The notes under the pieces were generated by a model that was not told the DNA's origin, did no database searches, and saw only the letters and a list, made by a program, of their open reading frames with translations. Position numbers and translations under genes: made by a program. From positions 123,738 through 187,737 of the forward strand of contig NZ_JBFEFG010000247.1 in the NCBI RefSeq assembly GCF_040718835.1: 64,000 nucleotides of DNA. Reading direction: 5' to 3'. Shown here one piece after another: positions 20,401-28,746 of the stretch. This DNA comes from Bremerella sp. JC817. Lineage in GTDB: Bacteria > Planctomycetota > Planctomycetia > Pirellulales > Pirellulaceae. Each line of letters opens with the position of its first letter. The first letter of the stretch is position 1.

Positions 20401-21273
20401 GCCGAGCGTTTGGAAGAGGCAGCCAAGAATGCTCAGAACATGGATCCTGAACAGCTGCAGGAAGAGATCGATCAGGCCCAACAAGATTTGGAAGATGCGC
20501 AACAGGAATTGGAAGAGCAGCAAGAGCAAGTCGAGCAAGACCTGGCCGACGAACAAGCGGCCAAGCTAAAGCAGTCGATCGATCAGTTGATCATCCGTCA
20601 GACGCGCATTCGTGACGAATTGACTCGCTTGGAAAAAGCCCAGTCGGTCGACGGTCAACTTACGCCGGCTCAGCAGCAAACGATTCTGGGACTGTCGCTT
20701 GAACAAGCGGCGATCACCGACGAGATTCGTTCGTTCGCCGAAGCGATTGCCAAAGCGGAGGTGTATCACCTCTCGCTGCTGCTCACCGCCGAGGTGACGA
20801 CTGATCTGGCCCGGATCTTGGACACCAGCAAGGTCGACCGTCAGGCCTTGGCTCTGGCAGACGAAGCGGTCGAGCGGCTGGAACAACTGGTCGCTGCGAT
20901 GGAAGAAGAGCAGAAGCAAAAGCAGGGCGAGCAGCAACAACAACAGAATCAGGATCAACAAGATCATGCTCAGCAGAATCAGCAGCAGCAACAAGGAAGC
21001 CAGGATGGTATTAGCCAGACGGCCCAGTTGCGTTTATTGAAGCTGATGCAGCAGTCGCTCAAAGGGCGCACTGAAAAAGCCGGGAAACGCATGGCCGAGA
21101 ATCCGAACGCCAACGATCAGGCCGAACTGGCTCGCTTGGCGTCGGAGCAGGGACGTCTTTCCGAGATGACGCTGAACCTGATCAAGAACACGGAAGAAGA
21201 AATGTTCGACCCGGACAGTCTGCCCGATCTCGAACAGACCGTTCCTGGAGAGGAGGAAGGCAATGAACCTTAA
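17479..21273 (+). CDS. Giant coiled-coil membrane protein (DUF4175-like)
   Basis: A 1264-residue protein. Two N-terminal helices (~38-58 and ~67-85) and another near 165-180 are followed by a beta-rich extracytoplasmic region (~200-540). From residue ~545 to ~1170 the sequence is almost entirely Glu/Gln/Lys/Arg/Ala coiled coil broken by a Gly/Pro/Gln-rich linker (~670-720). A Gln-rich stretch ends near 1160. The layout resembles the DUF4175 group often found in MoxR/VWA operons. It probably forms a long rod spanning periplasmic space. The C-terminus overlaps the next start by 11 bases. Function unknown. Confidence 0.8.
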   Translation: MASETSKSNASTGDHIVVRRVEEARRGAMRRVRVRGTAWAVVAAVAFLLGMALFDYLLRQDDIGTRWFLSLITFGGVLFCGYFWLLPAWRWAPSLQQIAQRIEQFFPEMRDRISSALFFLGQDEKDASGSSTYFRHKQINETAATLTYTDLSVALNRNLATRAVYATIGMTLVLLSVMFFSPQQLTTAVARLAMPWKTIEWPRHNNLALVDPPLVVPMGGRATIMVEDINGRMPEQLELQVRYQPDERPMVHPMQLDLESNQMVYQLDGIQRPFEFRVEGGDDDTMAWYSVDVVKPPKFTDIQVTLVPPEYTRWLPSESPRSIIALAGTSLQLRGKVDQTITQAEFVFDAAGETQAFPLVIGEDGKSFSTPPGSESEPVVGPVLEKSGNYWIEVTVDSGLKKGEGQRFPVRVIPDKTPIVSWIAPDRNLSLTASAMLDLSAGVRDDLRTENVKLAVTRPADATVLVDESVYIGPEEIPFETAPSNLAMGQGEDLEIVYSLDFAKLDGLVPGTVLELIVSASDYRPQSGKSLPRVITIISDEQLDQRVNRQQRDIISKIADARRLQQDARQQTRSVEIQLNEGSKLGPAEMANLQNGEQNQKNVRDKLVGGKESALAKIDQLLNELKQNRKPDHDATEMLEDLKQKIEGIANQELTPIENEMTQLRRQTAQAGQTSSPNGEGEPSGEQPDQPKEEGATEPDAGQPGEKGANEQQQQTQEKLKEVGERQENVAGQLQDWQNDLNKWDTFRRFAMDVRELASRQEDLSRAVDEKQADMIGKDVERMTPDERADLKQMAEQQTGLAGELDQIQSRMRDMLQNKPDSEDVSNTLKDAIAENRDSAVSQRMRQAGQRIEQNKLSSAKDSQDQVQKSLEDVLDTLQNRREIDKKELKRKLDEAKQELEELQEQQKELKQKATEAKNQADRNDASPMGQQSRQKQLERLKEQAQQMQQQAERLARKLERLSARKAAEKVRDAAERLEEAAKNAQNMDPEQLQEEIDQAQQDLEDAQQELEEQQEQVEQDLADEQAAKLKQSIDQLIIRQTRIRDELTRLEKAQSVDGQLTPAQQQTILGLSLEQAAITDEIRSFAEAIAKAEVYHLSLLLTAEVTTDLARILDTSKVDRQALALADEAVERLEQLVAAMEEEQKQKQGEQQQQQNQDQQDHAQQNQQQQQGSQDGISQTAQLRLLKLMQQSLKGRTEKAGKRMAENPNANDQAELARLASEQGRLSEMTLNLIKNTEEEMFDPDSLPDLEQTVPGEEEGNEP

Positions 21274-22198
21274 GTTTCCATTCGCCTATGGTTTCGTCGT
21301 ACTAGGTCTAGTGCTGGGGGGCTGGTGTATTCCGGTCTCGGCCCAGGATGCCAGCGACGAAGATCCTGCGATGTCTTCGCTGGACGAAGAACTTTTCAAC
21401 GATCTGGGAAGCGACTTGTTCGGCGATCTCGATTTGCCTGCCGAAGCGAAGGAAGCTCCAGAAATGGAGAAGCCGGCGACCGACGACGAAGGCAAGCCGA
21501 AAGAGACTTCCAACGATGAAAATGCAGGCCCACGCGGCATGGGGATCGAGCGCACCGATCAGATGGTTCAAGAAGACCCGCTGACCAAAATCGGCGGTTT
21601 GATGCGCGAAGTTCAGAAACGGATCTCCGGCGGTCAGGCCGAGTCGCAAACGGTTGCGATGCAGCAGAAGATTATCGAAGAGATCGAAAAACTGCTGGAG
21701 CAACAGGATCAGCAAAACAACCAGAACCAATCCAACAGCAATTCGCAAAATCAGAATCAGAATCAAAACCAAGATCAACAACAGAATCAGCAGCAAAGCC
21801 AGTCGGGCGGCCAGCAGCAAAACCAACAGCAACAGCAGGGTGGCCAACAACAGCAACAACAAGGACAGCAGCAAGGTCAACAACAGGGCCAACAGGAAGG
21901 GCAGCAGCAGTCGATGCAGGAAGGGCAAACCGGTGGCGAGCCGCAGCCAAGTGAAGGTAATGGTGAGCCAGGTGAGGAAGAAAGCAACGATTCCAGCAAC
22001 AGCACCGATAACCTCCGCGATCGCAAGGTGATGCCGATCTCGCCGGAAGAACAAGACGCCCTGGTCAAGAAGGCGTGGGGTAACTTGCCGACCCATTTGC
22101 GAAAACAGATCTCGAACAGTTCGATGGAACGGTTCCTGCCGAAGTACGAACGGCTGACTCAGGAATATTTCCGCAAGCTGGCGGAACTTGAGGAGTAA
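21263..22198 (+). CDS. Exported Gln/Asn-rich protein
   Basis: A 311-residue protein with a signal peptide (hydrophobic residues ~7-27, cleavage probably after SAQ). An acidic segment follows, then a 70-residue run (about residues 148-220) made nearly only of Gln, Asn, Ser and Gly, encoded by imperfect CAR/AAY repeats. The last ~60 residues are ordered and charged (PEEQDALVKKAWGNLPTHLR). The C-terminus resembles proteins that sit beside DUF4175-like genes. It starts inside the end of the 17479 gene and is thus translationally coupled. Function unknown; the low-complexity run may be a flexible spacer. Confidence 0.75.
   Translation: MNLKFPFAYGFVVLGLVLGGWCIPVSAQDASDEDPAMSSLDEELFNDLGSDLFGDLDLPAEAKEAPEMEKPATDDEGKPKETSNDENAGPRGMGIERTDQMVQEDPLTKIGGLMREVQKRISGGQAESQTVAMQQKIIEEIEKLLEQQDQQNNQNQSNSNSQNQNQNQNQDQQQNQQQSQSGGQQQNQQQQQGGQQQQQQGQQQGQQQGQQEGQQQSMQEGQTGGEPQPSEGNGEPGEEESNDSSNSTDNLRDRKVMPISPEEQDALVKKAWGNLPTHLRKQISNSSMERFLPKYERLTQEYFRKLAELEE
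21700..21925 (+). repeat. Low-complexity CAR/AAY codon tract
   Basis: This stretch inside the 21263 gene is dominated by glutamine and asparagine codons (CAG, CAA, AAC, AAT) in short imperfect repeats such as CAGCAGCAA. It stays in frame throughout. Such tracts are prone to slippage, so length variation between relatives is expected. Confidence 0.8.
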
Positions 22199-22210
22199 GC
22201 CAACGCGACC

Positions 22211-23278
22211 ATGGATCATTATTCACGCAGAACGATGTTGAAGTCCGCCCTGGCTGCTGCTGGCACCGGGAGCATTGGTTCAATGCTCGCCGCCCAGGAA
22301 TGGCGTGGCACTTCGCGGCGTGCTTCCAGTGGACTCATCACGCCCGACATTCAATTGAGCATCAACCAAGGTCTGCAGTACTTGGCGGAACGGCAGACGA
22401 CGCAAGGGCAGCAGCGCGGCGCGTTCGGTTCCGATGGCTATCGTGCCAACACGGCGGTAGTCGGGCTGGCCGGTCTCGCCTTCATGGCATCGGGCAGTTC
22501 GCCCAATCGCGGACCGTACGGGGCCAATATTTCTGCATGCCTCGATTACCTGCTGGCCAATACGCAAAGCGGTGGCTTTGTCGCCCTGCCCAATGCCCGA
22601 ACGCATGGTCCGATGTATGGCCATGGTTTCGCGACGTTGTTCCTGGCGGAGGTCTACGGCATGACCGGCGTGCCGGAACTTCGCGATACGGTTCGAGCGG
22701 CGATCAAGCTGATTGTCGATACGCAGAATGCCGACGGCGGTTGGCGTTACCAGCCGGTCCGAAGTGAAGCCGATATTTCGGTCACGGTCTGCCAGATGAT
22801 GGCTCTACGAGCAGCACGTAACGCGGGCATCTTCGTACCGAACGAAACGGTCGATCGCTGTGTCGACTATGTCACCCGCAGCCAGAATCCAGATGGTGGT
22901 TTCAGCTACATGCTGACCGGCGGACCGAGTGCCTTCCCACGTTCGGCCGCAGGCGTGGTCGCTCTTTACAGTGCCGGTTTGTACGAAGGAGAGATCATCG
23001 AGCGAGCCCTGAAGTACCTCGATGACAACCTGCCGCAGGAAAGTACCTTCCGCGGCAATAATCACTTCTTCTATGGCCAGTACTACGCGGCCCAGGCCTT
23101 CTGGCATGTCGGCTCGCAACGGTGGGAACGCTATTACCGAATGATCCGCGAGGTCCTGCAAGATCGACAGACGGCCCAAGGTTTCTGGACCGACTTTATC
23201 TGTCCTGAATATGGGACGGCGATGGCGTGTATCGTGCTGCAACTTCCCAACAACTATCTTCCGATCTTCCAAAAATGA
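22211..23278 (+). CDS. Tat-exported squalene-cyclase/prenyltransferase-repeat protein
   Basis: A 355-residue protein. The N-terminus SRRTMLKSALAAAG (residues 5-18) is a twin-arginine signal. The rest consists of alpha/alpha repeats of the terpene cyclase-prenyltransferase superfamily, with the QW-like signatures QNADGGWRYQP (residues ~171-181) and QNPDGGFSYM (~226-235). No DxDD cyclase motif is visible, so a true cyclase activity is doubtful; similar proteins may bind or modify polymers. It follows the Gln-rich gene by 12 bases and overlaps the NPCBM gene start by 4 bases. Confidence 0.85.
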   Translation: MDHYSRRTMLKSALAAAGTGSIGSMLAAQEWRGTSRRASSGLITPDIQLSINQGLQYLAERQTTQGQQRGAFGSDGYRANTAVVGLAGLAFMASGSSPNRGPYGANISACLDYLLANTQSGGFVALPNARTHGPMYGHGFATLFLAEVYGMTGVPELRDTVRAAIKLIVDTQNADGGWRYQPVRSEADISVTVCQMMALRAARNAGIFVPNETVDRCVDYVTRSQNPDGGFSYMLTGGPSAFPRSAAGVVALYSAGLYEGEIIERALKYLDDNLPQESTFRGNNHFFYGQYYAAQAFWHVGSQRWERYYRMIREVLQDRQTAQGFWTDFICPEYGTAMACIVLQLPNNYLPIFQK

Positions 23279-24483
23279 TGCTGGTGATTGTTCGCACAAT
23301 GTTGTGGTGCTGTCTGGTATTGGCGGCTTCGGTATGCCATGCCCAGTCGGTCGTCACTGGACCACTGGTCTCTATCGGAAAGCCAACGACCAACGTCGCC
23401 ATCCGCGAGATCGCCGATCTTGAACATTGGACCGGCGAGTCGACGATCGAGGTCGGCCAGGTCGTCCGCTTTGGCAATCCCGAACTGATCGAAGATGACG
23501 GCGTGGTGTTGTTTGACGATGGCACCCGGATCGTTGCGAAGGAATTGCACACGCAAGGCAACTCGCTGCATGGCTACACTCGGCTGTGGGACGAAATCAC
23601 TTTACCGCTCCGGCCGTTGCGAGGCATCTTGTTGCGGGCTCATCCTGAAGTCGATCAAACCCAACTGGCACTCGATCGGATTCAAGCCTACGACGGCACT
23701 CGGGATCGGTTGGCTCTGATCAACGGCGATCATGTCGAAGGGACCTTTCGCCGGCTGACCGCGCTGGATGTCGAGTTTCAAGTCGGCAAGAAACTGCTGA
23801 CCTTAGAGCGAAACCGCGTTGGCGAGATCCTATTCGCGAAGACGGCGGGCAATCTTCCGCCGCCAGGGCAGGGAGTCTGGGTCGGTCTACGCGATGGCTC
23901 GCTGCTGCTGGCCAATCAAATCAAGCTGCACGACGAACGATTGCAAGTTCGCTTGCCCAGCGGCGTCTCGCTGAAGTCATCGGTGCTTGAAAACGCCTAC
24001 ATGTTCGTGACCTATCTTCGTCCTGTCGGAACTGGCGTGCGATATCTAAGCGATCTCGAAGCGATTGGGTTCAAGAATCTTGGATTCCTCAGTACCCAGT
24101 GGGATTACAAGAAGGACCGCAACGTCCAAGGGGGAACGCTGAAGTCGGATCGCTATGTCAGCCAGAAAGGGATTGGCATGCATGCGACATCGCGGTTGGC
24201 GTACAAGGTCGATCCAGGCGATGCCCGGTTCAAAGCGAAGGTGGGCATCGACGACGATACCAAGGGGGCTGGCAGTGTGGTCTTCAAGGTCTACACCAGT
24301 CAGACCGGCAAAGATTGGAAGGTCGCTTACGAAAGCCCGATCGTCCGCGGAGGCGAGGCTCCGAAAGACGTCGATGTTTCGGTGAAGGGTATGAAGGGCA
24401 TCGCCCTGGTCGTCGAGTTCGCCGACGGTGCCGACGTGCTCGATCATGCCAACTGGCTGGATGCTCGCTTCGAGCCTGAGTAA
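23275..24483 (+). CDS. Exported NPCBM/NEW2 carbohydrate-binding-like protein
   Basis: The ATG at 23275 overlaps the upstream stop (ATGA) and directly opens a signal peptide (hydrophobic run ending CHAQ), so it is preferred over an in-frame start 48 bases upstream. The mature part of this 402-residue protein begins with a ~220-residue beta-rich region without a family I recognise. Residues ~255-402 form an NPCBM (novel putative carbohydrate-binding) domain, with the typical KGIGMHATSRLAYKV and DDDTKGAGSVVFKVY segments. It is the last gene of the MoxR/VWA operon, suggesting the complex acts at a glycan-rich surface. Confidence 0.86.
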   Translation: MMLVIVRTMLWCCLVLAASVCHAQSVVTGPLVSIGKPTTNVAIREIADLEHWTGESTIEVGQVVRFGNPELIEDDGVVLFDDGTRIVAKELHTQGNSLHGYTRLWDEITLPLRPLRGILLRAHPEVDQTQLALDRIQAYDGTRDRLALINGDHVEGTFRRLTALDVEFQVGKKLLTLERNRVGEILFAKTAGNLPPPGQGVWVGLRDGSLLLANQIKLHDERLQVRLPSGVSLKSSVLENAYMFVTYLRPVGTGVRYLSDLEAIGFKNLGFLSTQWDYKKDRNVQGGTLKSDRYVSQKGIGMHATSRLAYKVDPGDARFKAKVGIDDDTKGAGSVVFKVYTSQTGKDWKVAYESPIVRGGEAPKDVDVSVKGMKGIALVVEFADGADVLDHANWLDARFEPE

Positions 24484-24493
24484 GGGCACGAAA

Positions 24494-24521
24494 AAAGGGA
24501 CGAGGTGTTCCCCGTCCCTTT
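24494..24521. terminator. Bidirectional hairpin terminator
   Basis: A 9-bp stem AAAGGGACG / CGTCCCTTT with a 10-base loop, preceded by an A run and followed by TCTT. It lies between the convergent NPCBM and phosphoglycerate mutase genes, so it can stop transcription in both directions. Confidence 0.8.
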
Positions 24522-24549
24522 CTTGGATTGGCTGGCGGTTGCGAATTGC

Positions 24550-25758
24550 TTACGCGCCGTACTTCTGCAGACGACCGGCGTTGGCCATGGCCAGGGTCAT
24601 CAGGTATTGAGCTTCGAAGTGTCCCAGGCCGCCACGAGCTGTGGTCGATTCGCCGAAGGTGGTGTGACCATCAGGACGGCAGCAGTTCGAGTACAGCATG
24701 GTCGGAACTGGATGCCAGCTATGGCTTGCCAGGAACGATGGGGTGCTGTGGTCGCCGGTGACGATCAGGACGTCTGGGTTCAGAGCCAGGATCTTAGGAA
24801 TCTGGGCATCGAACTCTTCGGTGCGTTTGACCTTGGCGTCGAAATCGCCATCTTCACCGCTCGAGTCGGTGTACTTGAAGTGGATGAAGAAGAAGTCGTA
24901 CTCTTCCCAGTGCTGCTTCAGCACTTCCAGTTCGTCGTCCAGCGATTGAGCGTTGCCCAGGATGTCCATGCCGACCAGGCTCGCCAGACCCTTGTACATT
25001 GGGTAGACAGCGATGGCCCCCGCCTTCAGGCCGTAGACTTCTTCGTAGGTTGGAATCGAAGGCTTGGCCGAGAAGCCACGCATGGTCAGGCAGTTCGCCT
25101 TCTTTTCGTCCTTCAGCATCTTCTTCGCTTCTTCGAAGAACTGCTTGGCGATGGCAGCCGTCTTCTGGCTGGATTCGTCGGCACCGACTGGATCCAGCGG
25201 CAGAACGCCGGTCGCCTGTGGGTCGGTGTCGGCAACGTTGCCCCCCAGACCGTCGCCCCCGCGGAAGACGACCACGAAGCGGTGTTCCTTCACTGGCTTC
25301 ACGATCACTTCGACACCGGGGATCTTGATGGCGTTGAGGCTTTCGGCCAGCGGAGCGCTCTCTTCGGTCGGGATACGACCGGCGCGGCGATCGGTGATCT
25401 TGCCGTCGGCATCGACAGTGCAGAAGTTACAGCGAACGGCCACGTCGCCATCTTGCAGTGGCAGACCGATGCCGGTGGCTTCCAAGGCACCACGACCGAT
25501 CAGGTACTTCAGTGGGTCGTAACCGAACAGGCCCAAGTGACCAGGGCCACTACCGGGACTGATGCCTGGCTTCACAGGGATGCTGGCGCCCTGCACGCTT
25601 TTCGCGGCGAGTGCATCGAGATTGGGCGTTTGGGCAGCTTCCAGTTCGGTCTTGCCGCCTGGCTCGTGAGGCAGCCCACCCAGGCCATCGCCAACAAACA
25701 TGACGATCTTGGTGTTGTTCTTCGACTTCAGGCTGCGAACCAGATCAATTTGGTCCAT
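24550..25758 (-). CDS. apgM: 2,3-bisphosphoglycerate-independent phosphoglycerate mutase, ApgM type
   Basis: A 402-residue protein of the alkaline phosphatase superfamily that interconverts 3- and 2-phosphoglycerate. The N-terminal metal site is KIVMFVGDGLGGLP (residues ~17-30). The nucleophilic serine is in SPGSGPGHLGLFGYDP (~68-83), and the C-terminal metal cluster is in VTGDHSTP (~332-339). Length and motif order fit the archaeal-type ApgM rather than the ~510-residue GpmI. It faces the previous operon across a shared terminator and is divergent from the UPF0173 gene. Confidence 0.93.
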   Translation of the reverse strand: MDQIDLVRSLKSKNNTKIVMFVGDGLGGLPHEPGGKTELEAAQTPNLDALAAKSVQGASIPVKPGISPGSGPGHLGLFGYDPLKYLIGRGALEATGIGLPLQDGDVAVRCNFCTVDADGKITDRRAGRIPTEESAPLAESLNAIKIPGVEVIVKPVKEHRFVVVFRGGDGLGGNVADTDPQATGVLPLDPVGADESSQKTAAIAKQFFEEAKKMLKDEKKANCLTMRGFSAKPSIPTYEEVYGLKAGAIAVYPMYKGLASLVGMDILGNAQSLDDELEVLKQHWEEYDFFFIHFKYTDSSGEDGDFDAKVKRTEEFDAQIPKILALNPDVLIVTGDHSTPSFLASHSWHPVPTMLYSNCCRPDGHTTFGESTTARGGLGHFEAQYLMTLAMANAGRLQKYGA

Positions 25759-25903
25759 GGCGTTGCTCTCTCTGGAATCTTTTCAGGTGATGGGTGGGTA
25801 AAGTGCAATGATTTGTATGTGGTCAATTATCAGCTTTTTCAGCCATTTCACAACCACGTAGGCGGGTAGGTAAAAAGCCACTAAAGCTTAACAAGGTTGG
25901 GAC

Positions 25904-25933
25904 TTGGCATCCTTAAGTCAGGTCCGCTATGGT
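25904..25933 (+). promoter_or_regulatory. Candidate promoter for the UPF0173 gene
   Basis: TTGGCA at 25904-25909 and TATGGT at 25928-25933 are separated by 18 bases, about 75 bases before the start codon at 26009. Both hexamers are partial matches to the sigma-70 consensus. No experimental support. Confidence 0.35.
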
Positions 25934-26008
25934 GGTGAGACCAGCGGGCGTACCCAAGAAGTCGCCATGTACGAATCTGCGATCCGTTTCTAAAGGAGAA
26001 ACCCTCAT

Positions 26009-26716
26009 ATGGCATTGAAGCTAATCTGGCACGGACACGGTACCTGGTCGCTCCATTCGGCGGATCACAAGATTCTGATCGATCCCTTCTTCACCAGTAA
26101 CCCGGCCGCCGATATCGCTGCCGATAAGGTCGAAGCCGATACCATCTTGCTGACCCATGGTCATGGCGACCATGTTGGGGCAAACGAAGATGGCACGCTC
26201 GATGTGGTTTCAGTGGCGCAACGAACCGGCGCTCCAGTCGTGACGATGGTCGAGACTGCTTCGTGGCTGTCAGGCAAGGGCGTGAAAGAAGCGATCGGAA
26301 TGAACCTGGGCGGAACGCTGAAGATGCCTTTCGGTTCGGTACACATGACCTTGGCACTGCACAGCAATGGCTTGCCGGACGGAACCTACGGCGGCATGCC
26401 AGCCGGCTTTGTCGTCGAGATGGCCGATCGCAAAGTTTACTTTGCCGGCGACACGGCATTGTTCAGTGATATGAAACTGATCGGCGACATGACGCTCGAT
26501 GCCGTCGTTTTGCCGATCGGCGATTTCTATACGATGGGCCCGGCCGATTCGATCCGCGCGGTGAAGATGCTGCAGCCCAAGAACGTGATTCCAGGGCACT
26601 ACAACACGTGGCCACCCATCGAACAAGATGCTGTCGAATGGGCTTCCAAGATTCGCCACGAAACAAACGCCACGCCGCATATCTTGAAGCCGGGCGAGAC
26701 GTTCGTGATTGGTTAA
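26009..26716 (+). CDS. UPF0173 metal-dependent hydrolase (metallo-beta-lactamase fold)
   Basis: A 235-residue protein with the metal-binding motif THGHGDH at about residues 50-56, further ligands in LALHSNGLPDG and FAGDT, and the C-terminal PGHYNT. The family fold binds two divalent metals, usually zinc; the substrate is unknown. The start is fixed by a strong ribosome binding site (AAAGGAG, 10 bases upstream). It is monocistronic, divergent from apgM and convergent with lpxB. Confidence 0.9.
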   Translation: MALKLIWHGHGTWSLHSADHKILIDPFFTSNPAADIAADKVEADTILLTHGHGDHVGANEDGTLDVVSVAQRTGAPVVTMVETASWLSGKGVKEAIGMNLGGTLKMPFGSVHMTLALHSNGLPDGTYGGMPAGFVVEMADRKVYFAGDTALFSDMKLIGDMTLDAVVLPIGDFYTMGPADSIRAVKMLQPKNVIPGHYNTWPPIEQDAVEWASKIRHETNATPHILKPGETFVIG

Positions 26717-26749
26717 CTTGATTCCGCCAATGGCTCAGCGGCCTGCGAG

Positions 26750-27979
26750 TCAGGCCGCTTTCTCAGCTGGCGATTGCTGACCCTGTTCGATATGCGACAA
26801 GATATAGTCCGCACCCCGACTGGAAGCACCTTGGCCGACGACGCGCTGCTTTAAAGCTCGCAGCTGTTCGACCGTGTTCCGTGTCGATTCTGGTGCCTTC
26901 AACCAATTCGCAATTCGCTTGGCCATGTCGTCGCTGCGATTGCGATAGGTGAGGTACTCAGGGTAGACCACTTGCTCGGCCCCTTCGGCGTCGGGGTCGT
27001 AGGTGTAGTAGCCGTTCTCGTAAAACAAGTCGTTCCGCGAAAGCAGATTGACCAGCGTGATGTATTTCACCTTACGGAAATGGCTTTGCACCCAGTGGGC
27101 AAACCGGCTGATCTTGTAATGGATGACCGCTGGCTTCTCGTGATAAAGAAGTTCCAGCGAGACCGATCCGCTACAAGCCAGGCAGCAAGTCGCACTATGG
27201 ATCAGCTCTGGCGTGAGATCGACATGCACTTCCGCTTCCACTCCGGAAGCCAGAACATGCTCGAAGGCCAACGCCGCGTGCTTGTCGCTAAAGGCCGCGA
27301 TCGCGAAACGCACGCCAGGCACCTCGGCCCGAATCTTCTTGGCGGTTTCCAGGAAGATTGGGAGGTTCGACGTGACTTCCTGGCTCCGCGAACCAGGCAG
27401 CAGTGTTACCAGCGGTCGGGGGTTTTCGCTTTGCTGACGAACGAAGTCGGTATCGAGATGCTGATTCTCGAGTTCGTCGAAGTAAGGATGACCCACGTAG
27501 GTCGCATTGCAATCGCGCTCCTGGTACCAAGGCTCTTCAAACGGAAGCTTGCACAGGGCATGGTCGACCAGGCGGCGCATCTTGCCGACACGCCACTCGG
27601 CCCAAGCCCATAGCTGAGGGGTTCCGTAATAGAAGACCGGGATGCCATGCGCCTTGGCGCGACGGGCAATCCACCAGTTGAAACCAGGGTAGTCGATCAG
27701 CACCACCGCGTCTGGCTTGTGATCGCGAAAGTATCGATTGGCCCGCAGTAGGAGGCCAACGAAGTTGTGTAAATTCAAGATCACCCGCAGGACCCACATA
27801 ATGGCCCAGCGCGTAAGATCTTCATGCAGTTGGCATCCGGCTTCGGCCATCTTCGGCCCGCCATAACCAACGCATTGTATGTCTGGTCGGCGCGATTTCA
27901 GCGCACGAATTAAATTCGCGCCATGTAAATCGCCGCTCGGTTCGCCGACGCTGAAAAAAATCTCCATCGGTTCCGTCAA
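26750..27979 (-). CDS. lpxB: Lipid-A-disaccharide synthase
   Basis: A 409-residue glycosyltransferase that joins UDP-2,3-diacylglucosamine and lipid X in lipid A synthesis at the inner face of the cytoplasmic membrane. The N-terminus has the family motif GEPSGDLHGA (residues ~12-21), and CSGSVSLELL near residue 270 is the conserved UDP-binding region. Length is slightly above the usual ~380. A start at Met5 (MEIFFS) is equally possible. It lies 5 bases after the 27985 gene, so the two are co-transcribed. Its presence implies an outer membrane with lipid A. Confidence 0.92.
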   Translation of the reverse strand: MTEPMEIFFSVGEPSGDLHGANLIRALKSRRPDIQCVGYGGPKMAEAGCQLHEDLTRWAIMWVLRVILNLHNFVGLLLRANRYFRDHKPDAVVLIDYPGFNWWIARRAKAHGIPVFYYGTPQLWAWAEWRVGKMRRLVDHALCKLPFEEPWYQERDCNATYVGHPYFDELENQHLDTDFVRQQSENPRPLVTLLPGSRSQEVTSNLPIFLETAKKIRAEVPGVRFAIAAFSDKHAALAFEHVLASGVEAEVHVDLTPELIHSATCCLACSGSVSLELLYHEKPAVIHYKISRFAHWVQSHFRKVKYITLVNLLSRNDLFYENGYYTYDPDAEGAEQVVYPEYLTYRNRSDDMAKRIANWLKAPESTRNTVEQLRALKQRVVGQGASSRGADYILSHIEQGQQSPAEKAA

Positions 27980-27984
27980 CCTTT

Positions 27985-28746
27985 TTAGCCCGCCTTGCGT
28001 CGTGATTCGTCTTCGAAGAAAGCGACACGCAGATCAGGGATTAGATCTGGCGAACGACTTGCTTCGCTGAAATCGACTTGGGTCCATCGCTGTTGTAACC
28101 AGCGGTGCCCGGCCCAATCTTTCCAGGACCAACAATCGGGAAGTGGGGAGGATTCCGTCGGCTGGCCACCGATCGAGTTCGAAGGGCAAATGGCGACGCG
28201 GTATCCTTGCATGCCAACCAGTAAGGGTAAGCCGCGGCTAAGCCCTTGAATCTGTGGCAAACGGACTAACGCTTCACGGCGTGCTCCCCACACCAACCGC
28301 GAAACATCCAATCGTGCCGCTCCTCCCATGCGCCGAGTGAGCCAGTCCGAAACGACTGACATTCTCGAAACATGATTCTGACTTGTCGAAACAATGACTA
28401 AATCTTGCTGGATCAGCTGCTGCAGCATTCCTTGAAGCACAACGCCCGGAATACTGAGCTCGGCCGGCAAGTGGATGACCAATTCGCCTTCGGCTACCTG
28501 AGTCCCGCAAAACAGGGCCGATGAATAGGTCCTTGGCCGGCGAATCTCTACCCGTCGGATGCCCTCCCGCTGGTCAAGCGACCGCGGGGTGTCCTGGCTG
28601 TCGGCGGAGAGAGAAAGCAAGATCACTTCACCCTTCAGGTCCAACGCGCATAGCACGTCCGCCATCGTTTCCACCTGCTGACGGATCGATTCGTTCCAGT
28701 CGGCGAAGGGAATGAATAGGGACAACTCGCGCATGGACATCCTCAA
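27985..28746 (-). CDS. Glycosyltransferase-like protein upstream of lpxB
   Basis: A 253-residue protein without a secure family. The N-terminal half resembles a GT-A (family 2) fold: LSLFIPFADWNESIRQQVETM, then a beta strand with VILLSLSADS and a later LVIHLPAELSIP where the metal-binding DxD would be expected but is absent. The C-terminal half is basic and Trp-rich. It begins two possible Met codons apart (residues 1 and 3/5). The 5-base gap to lpxB suggests a shared role at the cell envelope, perhaps an inactive or non-canonical transferase. This is inference from fold resemblance and context. Confidence 0.6.
   Translation of the reverse strand: MRMSMRELSLFIPFADWNESIRQQVETMADVLCALDLKGEVILLSLSADSQDTPRSLDQREGIRRVEIRRPRTYSSALFCGTQVAEGELVIHLPAELSIPGVVLQGMLQQLIQQDLVIVSTSQNHVSRMSVVSDWLTRRMGGAARLDVSRLVWGARREALVRLPQIQGLSRGLPLLVGMQGYRVAICPSNSIGGQPTESSPLPDCWSWKDWAGHRWLQQRWTQVDFSEASRSPDLIPDLRVAFFEDESRRKAG

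Noticed and set aside
24505..25869. A 454-codon plus-strand frame opposite apgM
   Set aside because: It covers the minus-strand phosphoglycerate mutase, which has the full motif set; the plus frame has no family resemblance and starts within the terminator region.
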